Assembly: GCA_951799445.1 (NCBI GenBank)
Contig: OX637290.1
Location: 3,350,501-3,414,500 of the forward strand
Reading direction: 5' to 3'
Length of the DNA: 64,000 nt
Source of the DNA: Pseudisothecium myosuroides
Lineage: Eukaryota > Streptophyta > Bryopsida > Hypnales > Lembophyllaceae
Shown one piece after another: positions 23,594-35,492 of this stretch. The translations under genes were made by a program, and so were the position numbers. Position 1 is the first letter of the stretch. Each line of letters opens with the position of its first letter. The notes under the pieces were generated by a model, which saw only the letters and a list, made by a program, of their open reading frames with translations, made no database searches and had not been told where the DNA came from.

Positions 23594-25084
23594 TTTCAAA
23601 GGCTCATCTATAAGTTTTTACAATTTGAATTTCAACCGAATAATTTCCTTGCTGCATAAGAAATCATCAAAAAATGACTAGTGTCTTACTAGTTTACTTG
23701 ATCCCCTTGTAATGCAAGGTAATTTAAAGTACGGTAGACCCTTATTTTGCACGACTGCACCTAATAGGATTTAGTACTTGATGGTGTAGAGGCTCAATTT
23801 TGTGTAGGGCAAAAATTCTATTTCAAGAAGGCTTGAAGTCTACTGAACCCGTTTTGCAAGAATGAATTAAATTTTTTTTCCTCTTACTTCAAACATCACA
23901 ATCTTTCAATCCATGCAATCAAATGGGCTGAGATTTTTCCCACATATTTTCATAATAGTGTACTACACTTTTGTACGCTAGAAGAATATAAAAAGCATTT
24001 TTTTCCAATGTTGACCAATGCTCCAAAAAATGACAGTTTTTGACAAATTCTCTTGAGAATCACACTTGTTCCTATAGTTGTTTACCAAGGATAAGCTTTT
24101 GAAGGTGAAATGAGGAAGTATGTTCTAAAAGCGATTCGCCTCTAAAATTGGTCATGGCGCACGAGTACATTTCGCTTTCTTCAATGTATCAAAAGTAAGC
24201 ATTTCAAAAGGTGGTTGCTTTTAGTGACCAATGCATTTTGACTTTAAAAATTAGTAACTAATTCCACAAAGGTCCAAAAAACATGAAACGACTTGGATTA
24301 AATGCCAATTCCATTTTTTCTTCCTACAAAAATTGACTGAAAATTGTTTCAAGGAATTTAGCTTCCCCTCAAAGGCAAACAGCTCTTAAATGGTCGCTTT
24401 GCGAGCAGACTACCTAGCTCGCTCAATACCATGTTCCCAACCGACAGTACAGTATCAACCCCTGTTATTCATCGTTGCTCGTCCGTCATCTAAACATTCA
24501 TCCAAATCCACCTCCCGACCGACATTCATCCCCATTTCCCATCCGCCCACTACTTCCATCCCCACATCCAATCCTTACAAATGCCTGACCCACACGTGTA
24601 ATGAACAGAAGCCAGCAGAAGAAGTGCCCTGAACTGCACTTCACTAACCTGTCCCCCCTCCCCCTCATTAATTCCCTTCCAGGCTTCCAGCGACAAACTG
24701 AACTGGACATCATCGTGCGTCTGTTACTGTACATACAAAGTCCGTCCCCAACCGACCCACTAACCCCAACTCACGACTCACCATTTTCAAATCCCCCCCA
24801 AAACAAGGCAATTGCCCAAACTGGCAAATCCCCCTATCCAAGGCACTCCATTTCCGAGGCAGGGCTACTCAGGCACTCCCCCCCAATTCCGTTCATCGTT
24901 CCCCCTTTCGGAGCTCGTCCTCAGGCGCAGGCGCTGGCGCTGGCGCAGACGCGGCGATGTCAGCCAGCCATTGATCACAGCTCTTGTCGCATGCGATGGA
25001 TGGGTTGCAGCAGGTTCAGGAAGTAAGTTAGGTTCAGCTGAAAGGAATCGACAGGTCGTTAATTAGGGTTGCGAGATGGTGAAT
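23594..25084. other. Spacer and PIG-N upstream region
   Basis: 23870-24060 resembles the interior of TTAA family 1 in degenerate form ('caatctttcaatcc', 'gatttttcccacatatt', 'aaaaatgacagttttt'). 24205-24390 is the partner of the repeat at 13430-13610. 24400-24960 is C-rich and GC-richer, consistent with an approaching promoter; the open frames there look compositional. Confidence 0.4.
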
Positions 25085-25425
25085 GCAAAATTTGGGAAGC
25101 TTTGGAAAGGTTAGCTTTGACAGGGGACTGAGTGGGTTAAGCTTAGTAGAGTGTCTCCGGTCCCCGCTGAAAAACTCGGGTCCCGCATTGATATGCGGGG
25201 AGATCCAGGGTGGTGTGATAAGCGAGGTCTGAATTTTATGTTTTTTGATGTTTTTTGTGCAAAATTTGGGAAGCTTTGGAAAGGTTTGCATTGACAGGGG
25301 ACTGAGTGAGTTAGTCGAGTGATTGCGATCCCCGCTAGAACTTGGATCCCTTATTATTGCGGGGAGAGCCAGGGTGGTGTGAGAGGAGAGGTTTGATTTT
25401 TAGGGTTTTAAGGTTTTGGAAGGTT
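25085..25425. repeat. 174-bp tandem duplication upstream of PIG-N
   Basis: The block starting gcaaaatttgggaagctttgg at 25085 recurs at 25259. It continues with matching 'gacaggggactgagtg', 'tccccgct' and 'ccagggtggtgtga' segments. It lies just upstream of the PIG-N start codon (25485), in the probable promoter or leader. Confidence 0.8.
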
Positions 25426-25484
25426 TGGAAGTTTTCGGGGGGATGCTGGAGTGGCGAAGTGGCGTATAGCTAGGGAGGCGGAAG

Positions 25485-28400
25485 ATGGAGCGGCGATGGG
25501 GAAGGGAAGTGGTGTTGGTGGTGCTGGGGGTGGTACTGCACTCTCTGTACATGCTCAGCATTTTTGATATCTACTTCAAGTCGCCGATTGTGAGCGGGAT
25601 GGAGCCGGAGCCTCTCGGCATTGCGCCTCCTGCCCAGCGCCTCGTTCTCTTTATTGGTGAGTGACGGATCGCTTCCCTCCTTGCGTTTCCTTAACTTTGC
25701 ATTGTTTTTTGAAGAAGATTCATTGCGAACTAGACCGTAGAATTCCTTGTCGGAGGCTCGGAGCATTAGCTGTGCAAGTTTTGGGAAGCGAGAGGTGGCC
25801 TCCGACGTGTAATTGAGTTGCGATCGTCTTTTGAATCTGTGATGGTGTAATTGAGCTGATAATTCGCGTAATTCGGGGTGGATGTGCACATTGTAAGATC
25901 CTACTCGTAAGGGAAGTGCAGGGTCGCAGAGATATATGAGAGTAATTTTTGATTCATAATTCTAGAGATCTCTTCATTTTGACTCACCTTGACTCTGGTC
26001 ATAGAGTCAGCAATCCCCTGTTGCCCTAGGATAACACACTGAAATTGAATTTAAGCTCGAAGGGGTTTAGGTCTAGGGAAGAGCAGAGGACGGTAATTTT
26101 CGATGACAAGTTCACGAAGATTCATTACTGAAAGAGGCCTTGTTTGTAACTCTCGGAGTGGGTTACTAATGAACGTAGAGTCTTTGAAAAGAGTGGTGTG
26201 CTGAAGTTGAGTCTACAGGAACCCTAAACCCTAAACCCTCTTTAATATTCTATTGTACTTACTGAATTCCGTTGTACTTCTTGAATGAGAATTTCTGCTT
26301 GTTTGCTCGTCGTGTTATGACTGTACAAACTTTTCTTGAATAACTAGTTGTCATTTTTTGGACACGTTGATGGAAACGTAATGAGTGTGTCACATTTACG
26401 GGGTAGCCAATTGCATCCTTCGAGAGTATTCTCTGAGAGATCAACAGTTGCTTGAAAAAATTCATCCCCAGATGTTAGAAACTGCTTAAAAATGACATTA
26501 TCATTGGTAGGTTTTATCGGGGCTAGGTTTTCTGGGAGAGAAATTTCCCACTAGTGATTTGCACATAGAAATTCCATTAGAATTGTACGTTTGTGGCAAG
26601 GGTTGGTTTGGTTGAAAATCGTGGTTTAACACATGCATCTTGTAACAGCGGATGGAATGCGAGCCGATAAGTTTTTCGAGATGGGTAGAGACGGGAAACC
26701 CCGGGCTCCATATCTGCACAACATCATGCACAACAAAGGTCGATGGGGTGTTTCCCATGCTAGGCCACCGACTGAATCACGCCCCGGACATGTTGCAATT
26801 ATCGCTGGTTTTTATGAAGACCCTAGTGCCGTCACGAAAGGTATACCATTCAACAGCGTATTTCTGTCTATAATTCTAAGTATACCTCTTGCATAGGTCT
26901 TTCGACTCTTTCGCGAATTTCATTCAACGGTTAAAACTCTAAGTACTCAAATGGACGTAAGTGACCACTTCCATACCTATTAGAAGCTTCAAGGAATGGG
27001 ACATTATTTACCAATAGAAAGAAGAAATCCGACCCTACATTCTCGAAGTATGGAAATAGTTCTGAAAGTCAGTATTTCACTGTTAGCGTTTTTAAAGTGG
27101 TCTGTATATTATAAGCGTGGAATTTACGGGTTAACTCTTGCGACCCTAAACATTATGGCTTCAGTCTCAATGGATATCTACTGTGAACTTTGGAACTGGC
27201 AGGTTGGAAGGCGAATCCGGTGGAGTTCGATTCTGTCTTCAACAGGAGCAGGCACACTGTTGCATTCGGAAGTCCGGATATTGTTCCTATATTCTGTGCG
27301 GCTCTGCCTCATACTTATACGGATTCATACTCGACCGAGTTTGAAGATTTTGCCACTGGTAATGTAATTGTGATGTTGCCTACATTGCAAGTACCCTCAC
27401 TATTCTTGCGTGTTAGTGCGAATTCATTTTTTTTTTTGCTTTGTGTTGTGGGTAGCTAGAAGATCTATTCAGCTATTTTGCCTCCCTTGCTGTTTGTAAA
27501 ATGTCAGTCTTGACATGGGGTGCATTGGCTGGTTTATTAGTGTTTGCTGTCTTGCTGCACTCACAAGAATATCAATCTTTACAGATGCATCTTTCCTTGA
27601 TGAATGGGCATTCGAGCGAATGGGAAAGTTTCTCAAGGACTCGAAAGCGGACACCAAAATTCAGAGGGATATCAAAGATGATGGCCTGGTTGTATTCCTG
27701 CACTTACTCGGGTGTGACACAAACGGGCATGCTCACCGCCCGTACTCGGACATATACCTTAATAACATCAACCTTGTGGATCGTGGTGTTGAAAGCACTG
27801 TGAAGCTCATGGAGGAGTACTTTCCCGATGGTAAAACTGCATACGTGTTCACATCTGACCACGGCATGAGTAACAAAGGTTGGTCCACCTTGAATCGAGT
27901 ACATTCATGACTGTGCATCGTCTTCTTTTTTAATTTAATTCTTAATTGGAAATCTTTTACTTGTTTGTTCCGCTTACCCGCTTTTGTGCTTTCTCTTCAG
28001 GTAGTCACGGGGATGGAGATCCACAGAACACAGAGACCCCTATTGTTGTATGGGGGTCAGGCGTTCGTGGACCTGAGATGGCAAACCCTGAAGATGAGGT
28101 GGATGATGGTGCACTCTTTGTCGACCAACATACTCATCACGAGAAAACTCCCGACTCTTGGGGACTAAAATATATTGAGCGCACTGATATTAACCAAGGA
28201 GACATTGCACCTCTTATGGTAAGTCAAGACGTGTACAATTTTGACCCGGTTATGGTACCTAGTGCTTGAAGATGTTGACGATCTATGAATCCGAGTTGGG
28301 TTGGATTCTGTGAGTTTCATCCGTACCGTAAACATGACTCGTGAAGATCAACATTGGGTGCTCCACCGCATAATTTATTCTGCTGTGCAGTCTAAGAAAA

Positions 28401-31400
28401 TCCGTGACAGCATAACTTCCCAACATTTCTCCCTTGTAGGCTGAGTCTGCTATCAAATTGAAGCGTTGCAAGATTTAATTCTGCGTAATAACTGTACGGG
28501 GCTGTGTGTTTTGCTGGCAGTCAACACTTCTAGGTCTTCCGTGTCCACTCAATTCAGTTGGTACGTTGCCAGTCGAATTTTTGGCCCTTGACAAGGTTTG
28601 GTTCTCACATACACATTTTGTTAAGTTGCACCAGTACTCTAGGGCATCATGACTTCAGCAGCCTATAGTTACAATGCTCACTAGCAATGGTCGTATTCAA
28701 AATGTAACTGATACTTCTGGTTCGTCAGCTATCTTTTTGGTGTGAGATTAGGTTTGCATGTTTCTCAACCATGTTCTTTTTTGCAGAAAGATCAGGCGAA
28801 GGCCATGTTTGGGAATGCGAAGCAAGTGCTTGACCAAGCTCTCCGCAAGTCACGTATCCACTCATCTCTAACCTACAGAAAGTGTTTTGAAAGTTTTAAC
28901 TGCCATTTTTGGCTTTACACTCTGATTGCCCTTGCGAACATCTGAAATTGATGATCATTTAGCTCCCATTTAGTTGGGAGTGTTGGTTTAGTGTTGCTAC
29001 TTTTTGATTTCTTAGTTTGTTGCACTGTTTATGGTCAAAATGTGAGATTGTCTAGGAATACTGAGGGGCATGCGAGTAGTTCCTTAACCATAGCACAGAG
29101 CTCAAACAAGCAACTTCGCTATTCTTCAAGCCATTCGCGCCTCTGGTGGGGTACAAGTCCACGCTTGTTCACATTGACCAATTGATATCTAGCGGTCAAT
29201 TTGAATCTGCCTTGCTATCATCCCAGGAGCTCATCAAGCTTGCTCTTGAAGGCTTACACTATTTCCAGACATATGATTGGTTATTTCTCATGTCAACCGT
29301 TATCATGGGATATCTGGGCTGGATTGTGTATGTGTTCCTACACATATTGCAGTCATACACCAACTTTCTTCTACATTCCCGGAAGAAGGGTCCACGTACA
29401 CTAGGCAATGAATCCAGAAAGAGATTGGTAAAACTTTTTTGCGTACCTGTGATTGATCTGTCGAGCTTAAGATGAGTCTAAATACATTTTTATTCAGTCT
29501 TTGTCTTTTTAGGTGGAGGTCTTGAGAGCTTTTTTTAGAGAGACTCGTTAAGGTGTCCCTTTTAATCTCTATTATCGTGGCAGCTCATCCAAATTCTACG
29601 AAACGGTTTATTCTGAAGAAAATTCGTGAATCTAAACATGTCATGCGTATTGGACTCTGTTTATCTTGAAGTATTATCGTGATCAACGTAATCAGCTTCT
29701 GGTGATAAAAAAAGACTCGCTGAGTACTCTTAAGCTTATTTTGGACTTCCATCACTTGGTCATTAAGCGTAATCAATTGATTTAAAATTTTGCCATTCTG
29801 ACCTATTGTTTCCACGTTGTGAATGTCATATGCTGCAGGTGCGCGTGGCAGGGGGATTAATTATGGGAACATGCTCTCTTTTACTTTTGTTCCAAGGAGC
29901 TCCGCCTCTCTATCATGCTTATGTTGGTTTGGCTGTGTTTTTCTGGACTGAGATTTTTGCAAATTTCGCAATCCTCCAAAATCTAGGAAGTGCGATTCAG
30001 TCCACGAAAATCTCTTGGCTTCCGCAAGTCATTATAACTTCGTTGACATCATTCCTTGTCCTAGAGCTTTTGGTAAGAACTTGATTTTCATGGGGGTAAT
30101 GTTACATTGCTAGGCACCAGTTGGTCGTTTCTAACATTTTTGGCTTATCTGATATGTTATTATGTGTCGTTTGGGTTTGGTCATTTCAAATTATTATTTT
30201 CTCTTTCCTGTCTCGGAATTTGCGTTAAATGCTCAGGGTTAATGTCACTCTTGCAGGTGGCAAGTTTTTTCCGAAGAGAAGTCTACACAGTAATATTCTT
30301 AGTTGCGGGAATAGTAGGTGCAGTCGTGGTCTCCTGTAATACGCGAGGCTTATCGATGGTCCCTGCATTTGTGTGGGCCTCCTGTTGGTTTCTATCAGGA
30401 TTCACTCTAATGCCAACGCAGATTAATGACAATACAGCTCTTGTGTGAGTGCTCTGATATAACTCTTTCCTTGAAACCAAAAGCTTGTTGTTTGAATCTG
30501 TTTCGTCTAGGACTTATGCTTAAGTCCTGCTTCAGAATAAAACGTGTTACCCACAGTCTATTCTGGGTCGTCTTGCAGTGTAGGAAGCGGAGTAGTGGTG
30601 GTTGCGGTTGCCATTATTGGTCGGTGGCTTGACTACGTGTACTCATCCGATCCTTCCTGGAAGCTAAAATTCTGTGGGTCTTCTGCCAAGTTGGAAAAAT
30701 CTTGGCTTCTGTTTTGTACTCAGGTAATATTTCTAATTAGTTAATTGTAATCATGTTCTGAAGCCTCTTTATATGTGAATTTTGATCTAGAAATATTGAA
30801 GGGGTGGGTGGGGAGTAAAAGAACTTACAAAACTGGCATTGATCTTGTTAGCTACTCAATTAAACTACTTGTGATTATGTTGAGCAGATTTTACTGGTGT
30901 TGGTTGCATCTTCCATGGTTTGGGTCACAACATCATATCGGGCGGAAAAGAAAGGCCTTCCACTTCCTCATCAGATCATCAACTGGTCTTTAGCAGGATT
31001 GTCTGTTCTGCTGCCCGTGAAATCATCTCCAGCAATGCTACCTCGACTGATTTCCATATTCTTAGGCTTTACACCTCTTTTTTTACTTCTTTCCATTGGG
31101 TACGGTGACCCTTAGATACTCTTTTTGGCTTAAGTACATGTTCTTAAATTTCCCATTCAACCTCAGATGTTTCTATCTCTTTACTCGCTTAATACAGGAA
31201 CCGAAAATTATCTTATGTTAGCGGCACAGCCGAGTGATGCAAGAATGGTTGGTTGTTGTTCTCAGATACGAAGCTCTTTTTTACACAGCACTCGGACTCG
31301 TCCTCCTTGCGTGGATCCTTGTTGAATCTGTGGTATGCCACTCTGTTGTGCCGAGACCTTCTCCAATATGGGAACGATCAAACTCCAACTATCTACCGGA

Positions 31401-33064
31401 GCCCACTGGCATACACTCTTCAAAGGCCGCGCTTTGCAGTATTGAACTTCAACACACCAGGGTTGCGCTCTGTTTTGTAAGTCTTTCCCTGTTTGGTGTC
31501 GATGGCCAAGTGACTTAATTCTTTCTTCTTAATATGAATAATATGACAATCTGTGCTGACACTTTTCATGGGATACGAGACCGTTTTTTGCAAAGCGGGC
31601 ACTTGTTCAATGTCACAACTCAGAATTTGTGGTGACAATAGAACTTACTTTCTGTGGCGCCGACTTCTTCGGTACCCTTTGTATCACAATAAAAACTGCA
31701 TTTTCTCTTGTCCATTTCTAGATTTAAGTTGAATCTGCGACTAAGTGTTCTTTGCGTGAGGCAATCAATATTGTTTTTCGAAGGAAAATATGCCCCGGCA
31801 TCTAGCTCATGATTTGAGGGGAGAGCTCTAATTCAATTGTTGACTGTGGCAGCTTGTATTGATTAACGTTGCATTCTTTGGAACGGGAAACATGGCCAGC
31901 GTAGCCAGTTTTGAAATCTCCTCAGTTTATCGCTTTATTACAATATTTGATGTAAGCGCCTCAATCAATAAGTTGATTGGTTTGTTTTTTCTAGTACTTT
32001 TGGAGTAGTCTCATAGGTAATTTGCAGTCTTTGTGAATTAGTTATAGGTGCGCACCAGAAAATGACTTGATTCTGACTGTTTTTTCTCTTGGATTTTGTT
32101 ACCTCTCCGGGGTGCAGCCTTTTATCATGGGAGCACTTCTGCTGTGCAAGATTTTTGTTCCATTCATTCTTGTCACGTACGTGATTCTCTCTTGACGTAA
32201 CCGTGAAATTATTGATGTCATTCATACATGTTATCTAATCACGCAGGATTGCGTGGATCGTTTGGTATGCAGAATGAAGTTTGTTACAATATTGCTATGA
32301 GATCATTTAGGTTGTTGAAACACTGCATGTCTCGCAATAGTCTGGCATTACTGGAGTAATCGTGCACATTGCAACGCTTAATGTTTGCAAGACAGTGGTT
32401 GGACATCCGGGAGTCATAGTGTCAAGTCACTTCTACAGCAAACAGTTTTTCATACTCTGAAAAGGAAATGCACTTACCAAGCCGTTGTTTTGAATTACAG
32501 GTGCGCATTCAGTGCAGTTACAAGGCTACTTGAGATTCCACGACTTGGCTGCTACTTCATTGTCCTATTACTCTCTGATGTCATGACGATTCACTTCTTC
32601 TTCCTTGTAAGTGCTCGTGGCTCTAAATTGTACTTCCGTCCAGAAATAAGTCTGTTTGGACTTCTTTTGTTATTTTCTTCTAAACTATCCTTTCATACAT
32701 CAGAAGTGCCATTCAAGTTACAAAAGCAAGCTTCCTTGAATGCATTTACAGCTGGATTGTTCCAGACTTGACGAAGTCTCGTATTTCTATCTGGAACACC
32801 TATATGGTGTTCTTACTTATGATTTACAATTGTTCTCTCTAATTGACCCGTCGATTTACTCTTGTGCAGGTCAAGAATACAGGGAGTTGGATGGACGTTG
32901 GACAGAGTATTAGCCACTTTGGCATCATGAGTGCCCAAGTAGTGTTCGTGTTGCTTCTTTTTGCCTTATCTAGTGTTTTTACTCACGATCTTGACCTCTT
33001 GTCAAGTGAGGAATGGCCCTCTCTGTTGAGATTACAAACTACAAATAATTTCAAGTATCAATGA
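25485..33064 (+). CDS. PIGN: GPI ethanolamine phosphate transferase 1 (PIG-N/Mcd4)
   Basis: ER-membrane enzyme that adds ethanolamine phosphate to the first mannose of GPI-anchor precursors. Seventeen exons, phase-consistent: 25485-25656, 26649-26840, 27203-27358, 27585-27878, 28001-28218, 28521-28595, 28787-28853, 29099-29427, 29839-30072, 30257-30444, 30579-30723, 30888-31099, 31266-31476, 31853-31951, 32118-32176, 32501-32606 and 32870-33064. They total 983 residues, close to plant homologues. The N-terminal signal anchor is [16 protein letters not shown]. The luminal alkaline-phosphatase-like domain shows ADGMRADKF (about 58-66), [23 protein letters not shown] and [15 protein letters not shown], which carry the metal and catalytic residues. 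A multi-pass C-terminal half follows, with the conserved [23 protein letters not shown] and [23 protein letters not shown]. It appears intact. Confidence 0.95.
26220..26239. repeat. Short telomere-like run in PIG-N intron 1
   Basis: Nearly three CCCTAAA units, the plant telomere motif. Short telo-box runs are common near plant gene starts, so this is not a telomere. Confidence 0.6.
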
Positions 33065-33780
33065 TTTTTAGTTTTTTCAAATCTCATCATTCGGCAGCGT
33101 GCATTTTTTCCCTCACATAGTAAGTAAATCTCCTACTGCAACCATTTGTATCAGTAGTTTGCGTGTAATAAACTTTGCAGGGAAATTCCAAGAAAAGTGG
33201 TAACTTCTTTCGTGTGGGCTACCCAAACGAATCCAACTACTGTATCTCCTTGCTCCAACATGAACGGTATCTCGAGCTTCTCGTATTCCTGTGGTGATTT
33301 CTCCCTAGTCGGAGTTGGAGCTTGTCTTTCTAGTTTTTTCTGCCTAAAAGTGTATCGTTCAAGGGTTTGGTAAGTCATCCTTCTAATTCCAGCTTCACGT
33401 GTGTGTTTACTCTTCTAGGTTCTGCTCGCTCTCATGTGCAGTTTTGTTTAAGGATGCTCCACATCCATAACGTCGCCAACGATTGAAATTTTTGGACTGG
33501 GATCGGCTCCTACCGACACTTGTGTAACTTTGCCAATATTTAACAAACTGACCGAGGTGTGTGGTAGTACGCCTGGTGTTCACACGGCTGCTAAGGGAAC
33601 CGGAATAGCGTCCTGTTTGCAAGGTACGTAGATTTAAGCATCTTGTCCGTGCGTAGCATGGAATCCGATTCAATTTCCTACATACCTGGGAGTTAGAAAT
33701 TCTGGTACTGGGGTCCTTTTCATGTGCTCCAAGGGCCATGGCTGACGTTCTCTCTCTAACGTTGCCGTTTTCCAGCAAGT
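33065..33780. other. PIG-N 3' flank, no gene
   Basis: Probable 3' UTR and spacer. No recognisable coding sequence. Confidence 0.4.
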
Positions 33781-34680
33781 TGCAAATTAGTAGCCTGTGG
33801 AACTTCGTTCTTTCTACCGACATTTTTGATACTCGCTCAATTTGTATCTACCAACACCAGGACTCCTTGTGTGGTGTTTGGCATACCCAACATGCTTGGT
33901 CACATTACATGTATTCCGAGCTATTGGTTGCGTAAATTGCCTGGAGATATGCAGATGCTTTTAGATCTACACGTAAGTGTTTTGGAAGATTGTTCTGTAG
34001 AGGCAATTCAAGGCTTGGATAGTTTAAAAACCTTTGATGCAGTGAAACATTATATCGCTCTTCCTCAATGTACTTCCTTGAAGAAAGTAAAGATTCTTTT
34101 GATGTATTAAAGGAGGATTTCCTTGTATGGTTGGATTTACGAGTTTGAAGGCCTCATTTGAAGTCATCGGAGGGGAATTCGTAGACTAGAATGCTTTTTG
34201 AGTTTGTTAAGTTTACAAGGATGGATGTGGGATTTCACGGATTTGTCAATTGTGAGTTACTTTAATTCATTAGAAAATCTACAATTCATCTACCGTGGCA
34301 AATTGGAGAAGATCCACAATCTGGATGAGTGATTTTGAATGCAGGATATAGGACACGAGAGTAGTTCGAGTCTGTCTTTTGGTGCACCTGAAGTTTGTGG
34401 ATTCTTCCACAACAAACACTTGTGTATAGAAAACTTGCCAATCCATGGTCTACTATATCTGGTCATGTTTTCCACGATTGAGAGAGTTGAGACTTACTTT
34501 ATGCAACTCATTAACGGGAGTGACCAGTAAATTGCCCTTGACAATGTTGAGAATTCTTAGCATTCAAGATTGTCAAAGTTTGGAGTCTCCAAGCTTGACT
34601 GGTTTGCAACACGGGTTTCAGGGCTGCAGTAGTTCAATGACGCATTTCGAAACGAATCTCAGAAAGCTCAAAGTTTGATG
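33781..34680 (+). pseudogene. Decayed leucine-rich-repeat fragment
   Basis: Three broken plus-strand frames have LRR-like content. 33826-34110 reads LLDLHVSVLEDCSVEAIQGL then ALPQCTSLKKVKIL. 34445-34678 reads FPRLRELRLTLCNSL then MLRILSIQDCQSLESPSL. The L-x-x-L-x-x-L-x-x-C spacing resembles the LRR part of plant NB-LRR resistance proteins. Stops and frame changes separate the pieces, no NB-ARC motif is present, and no clear start is seen. I read it as a relic; the exact family is uncertain. Confidence 0.42.
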
Positions 34681-35492
34681 AGACATTTCAAAATGAAGGA
34701 AAATGCAGTTGCAGAAGGATAATGCAAATGCATCGAGGAAACAGTTTGCAAAGACAGTGCTGAAGGAAGAGATGGTGATGATGAATCAGAAAAGAAATTT
34801 TAAGAGAATAATTGAGTTTGTAGGAGGTACTCTAGAGGCCATGGATTCTCAGGTGTAAGAATTGCAATCAGGTTAGCCATTTGATGAAGTCTCATAACTT
34901 CCAATTTGCATATAAACATTTTAATTTTAATTTTGTTTTTGTTTGTATTTTACAGCTACCCCTGGCAGGCTTTTAGTTGACCTATGCATAGTGGGATGGC
35001 ATTATGGCAGTACTCCAATGAAGGAGGCACATAGAATGGAACTTACAACATCCAGGAGGTGGTTTGCATGTTGTTATTTTTGTGTTATGATAAAGCTCAA
35101 GTGCCATAAGTGATAATTGTAGACTGCTGAAGATGTATGTGAAACTTTGACATTAACATGTCTACATACAAAGTTGTTTATGTATTAATAAGGGGTCTCC
35201 ATCTCATGAGGTTGTTTTATGTACTAATCACTGTTCATATGCTAAGTCTCATTTCATGAAAACTATTCAATCTTACAAGAAAAAAGTATTGTCCTCCATC
35301 TCAGTACTTGGTACAACTGAAATTGGATACTCGAAGCAGGCATATGAGGCTAAGCAAGTATGAAAGTACACTCTTAAACAATGACTCAATCAAAATTATG
35401 CATTTATGATGCATAAATAGAATCAAATTTGACGCATTAACAAGTAAGAAATTTTACATTAAAAAAATCCTAATATACAACCACAACTTCGA
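34681..35492. other. Spacer between LRR relic and POLH 3' end
   Basis: No gene. Includes the probable 3' UTR of the minus-strand polymerase gene. Confidence 0.4.

Noticed and set aside
26220..26239. Interstitial telomere
   Set aside because: Fewer than three CCCTAAA units within an intron; a common telo-box, not a telomere.
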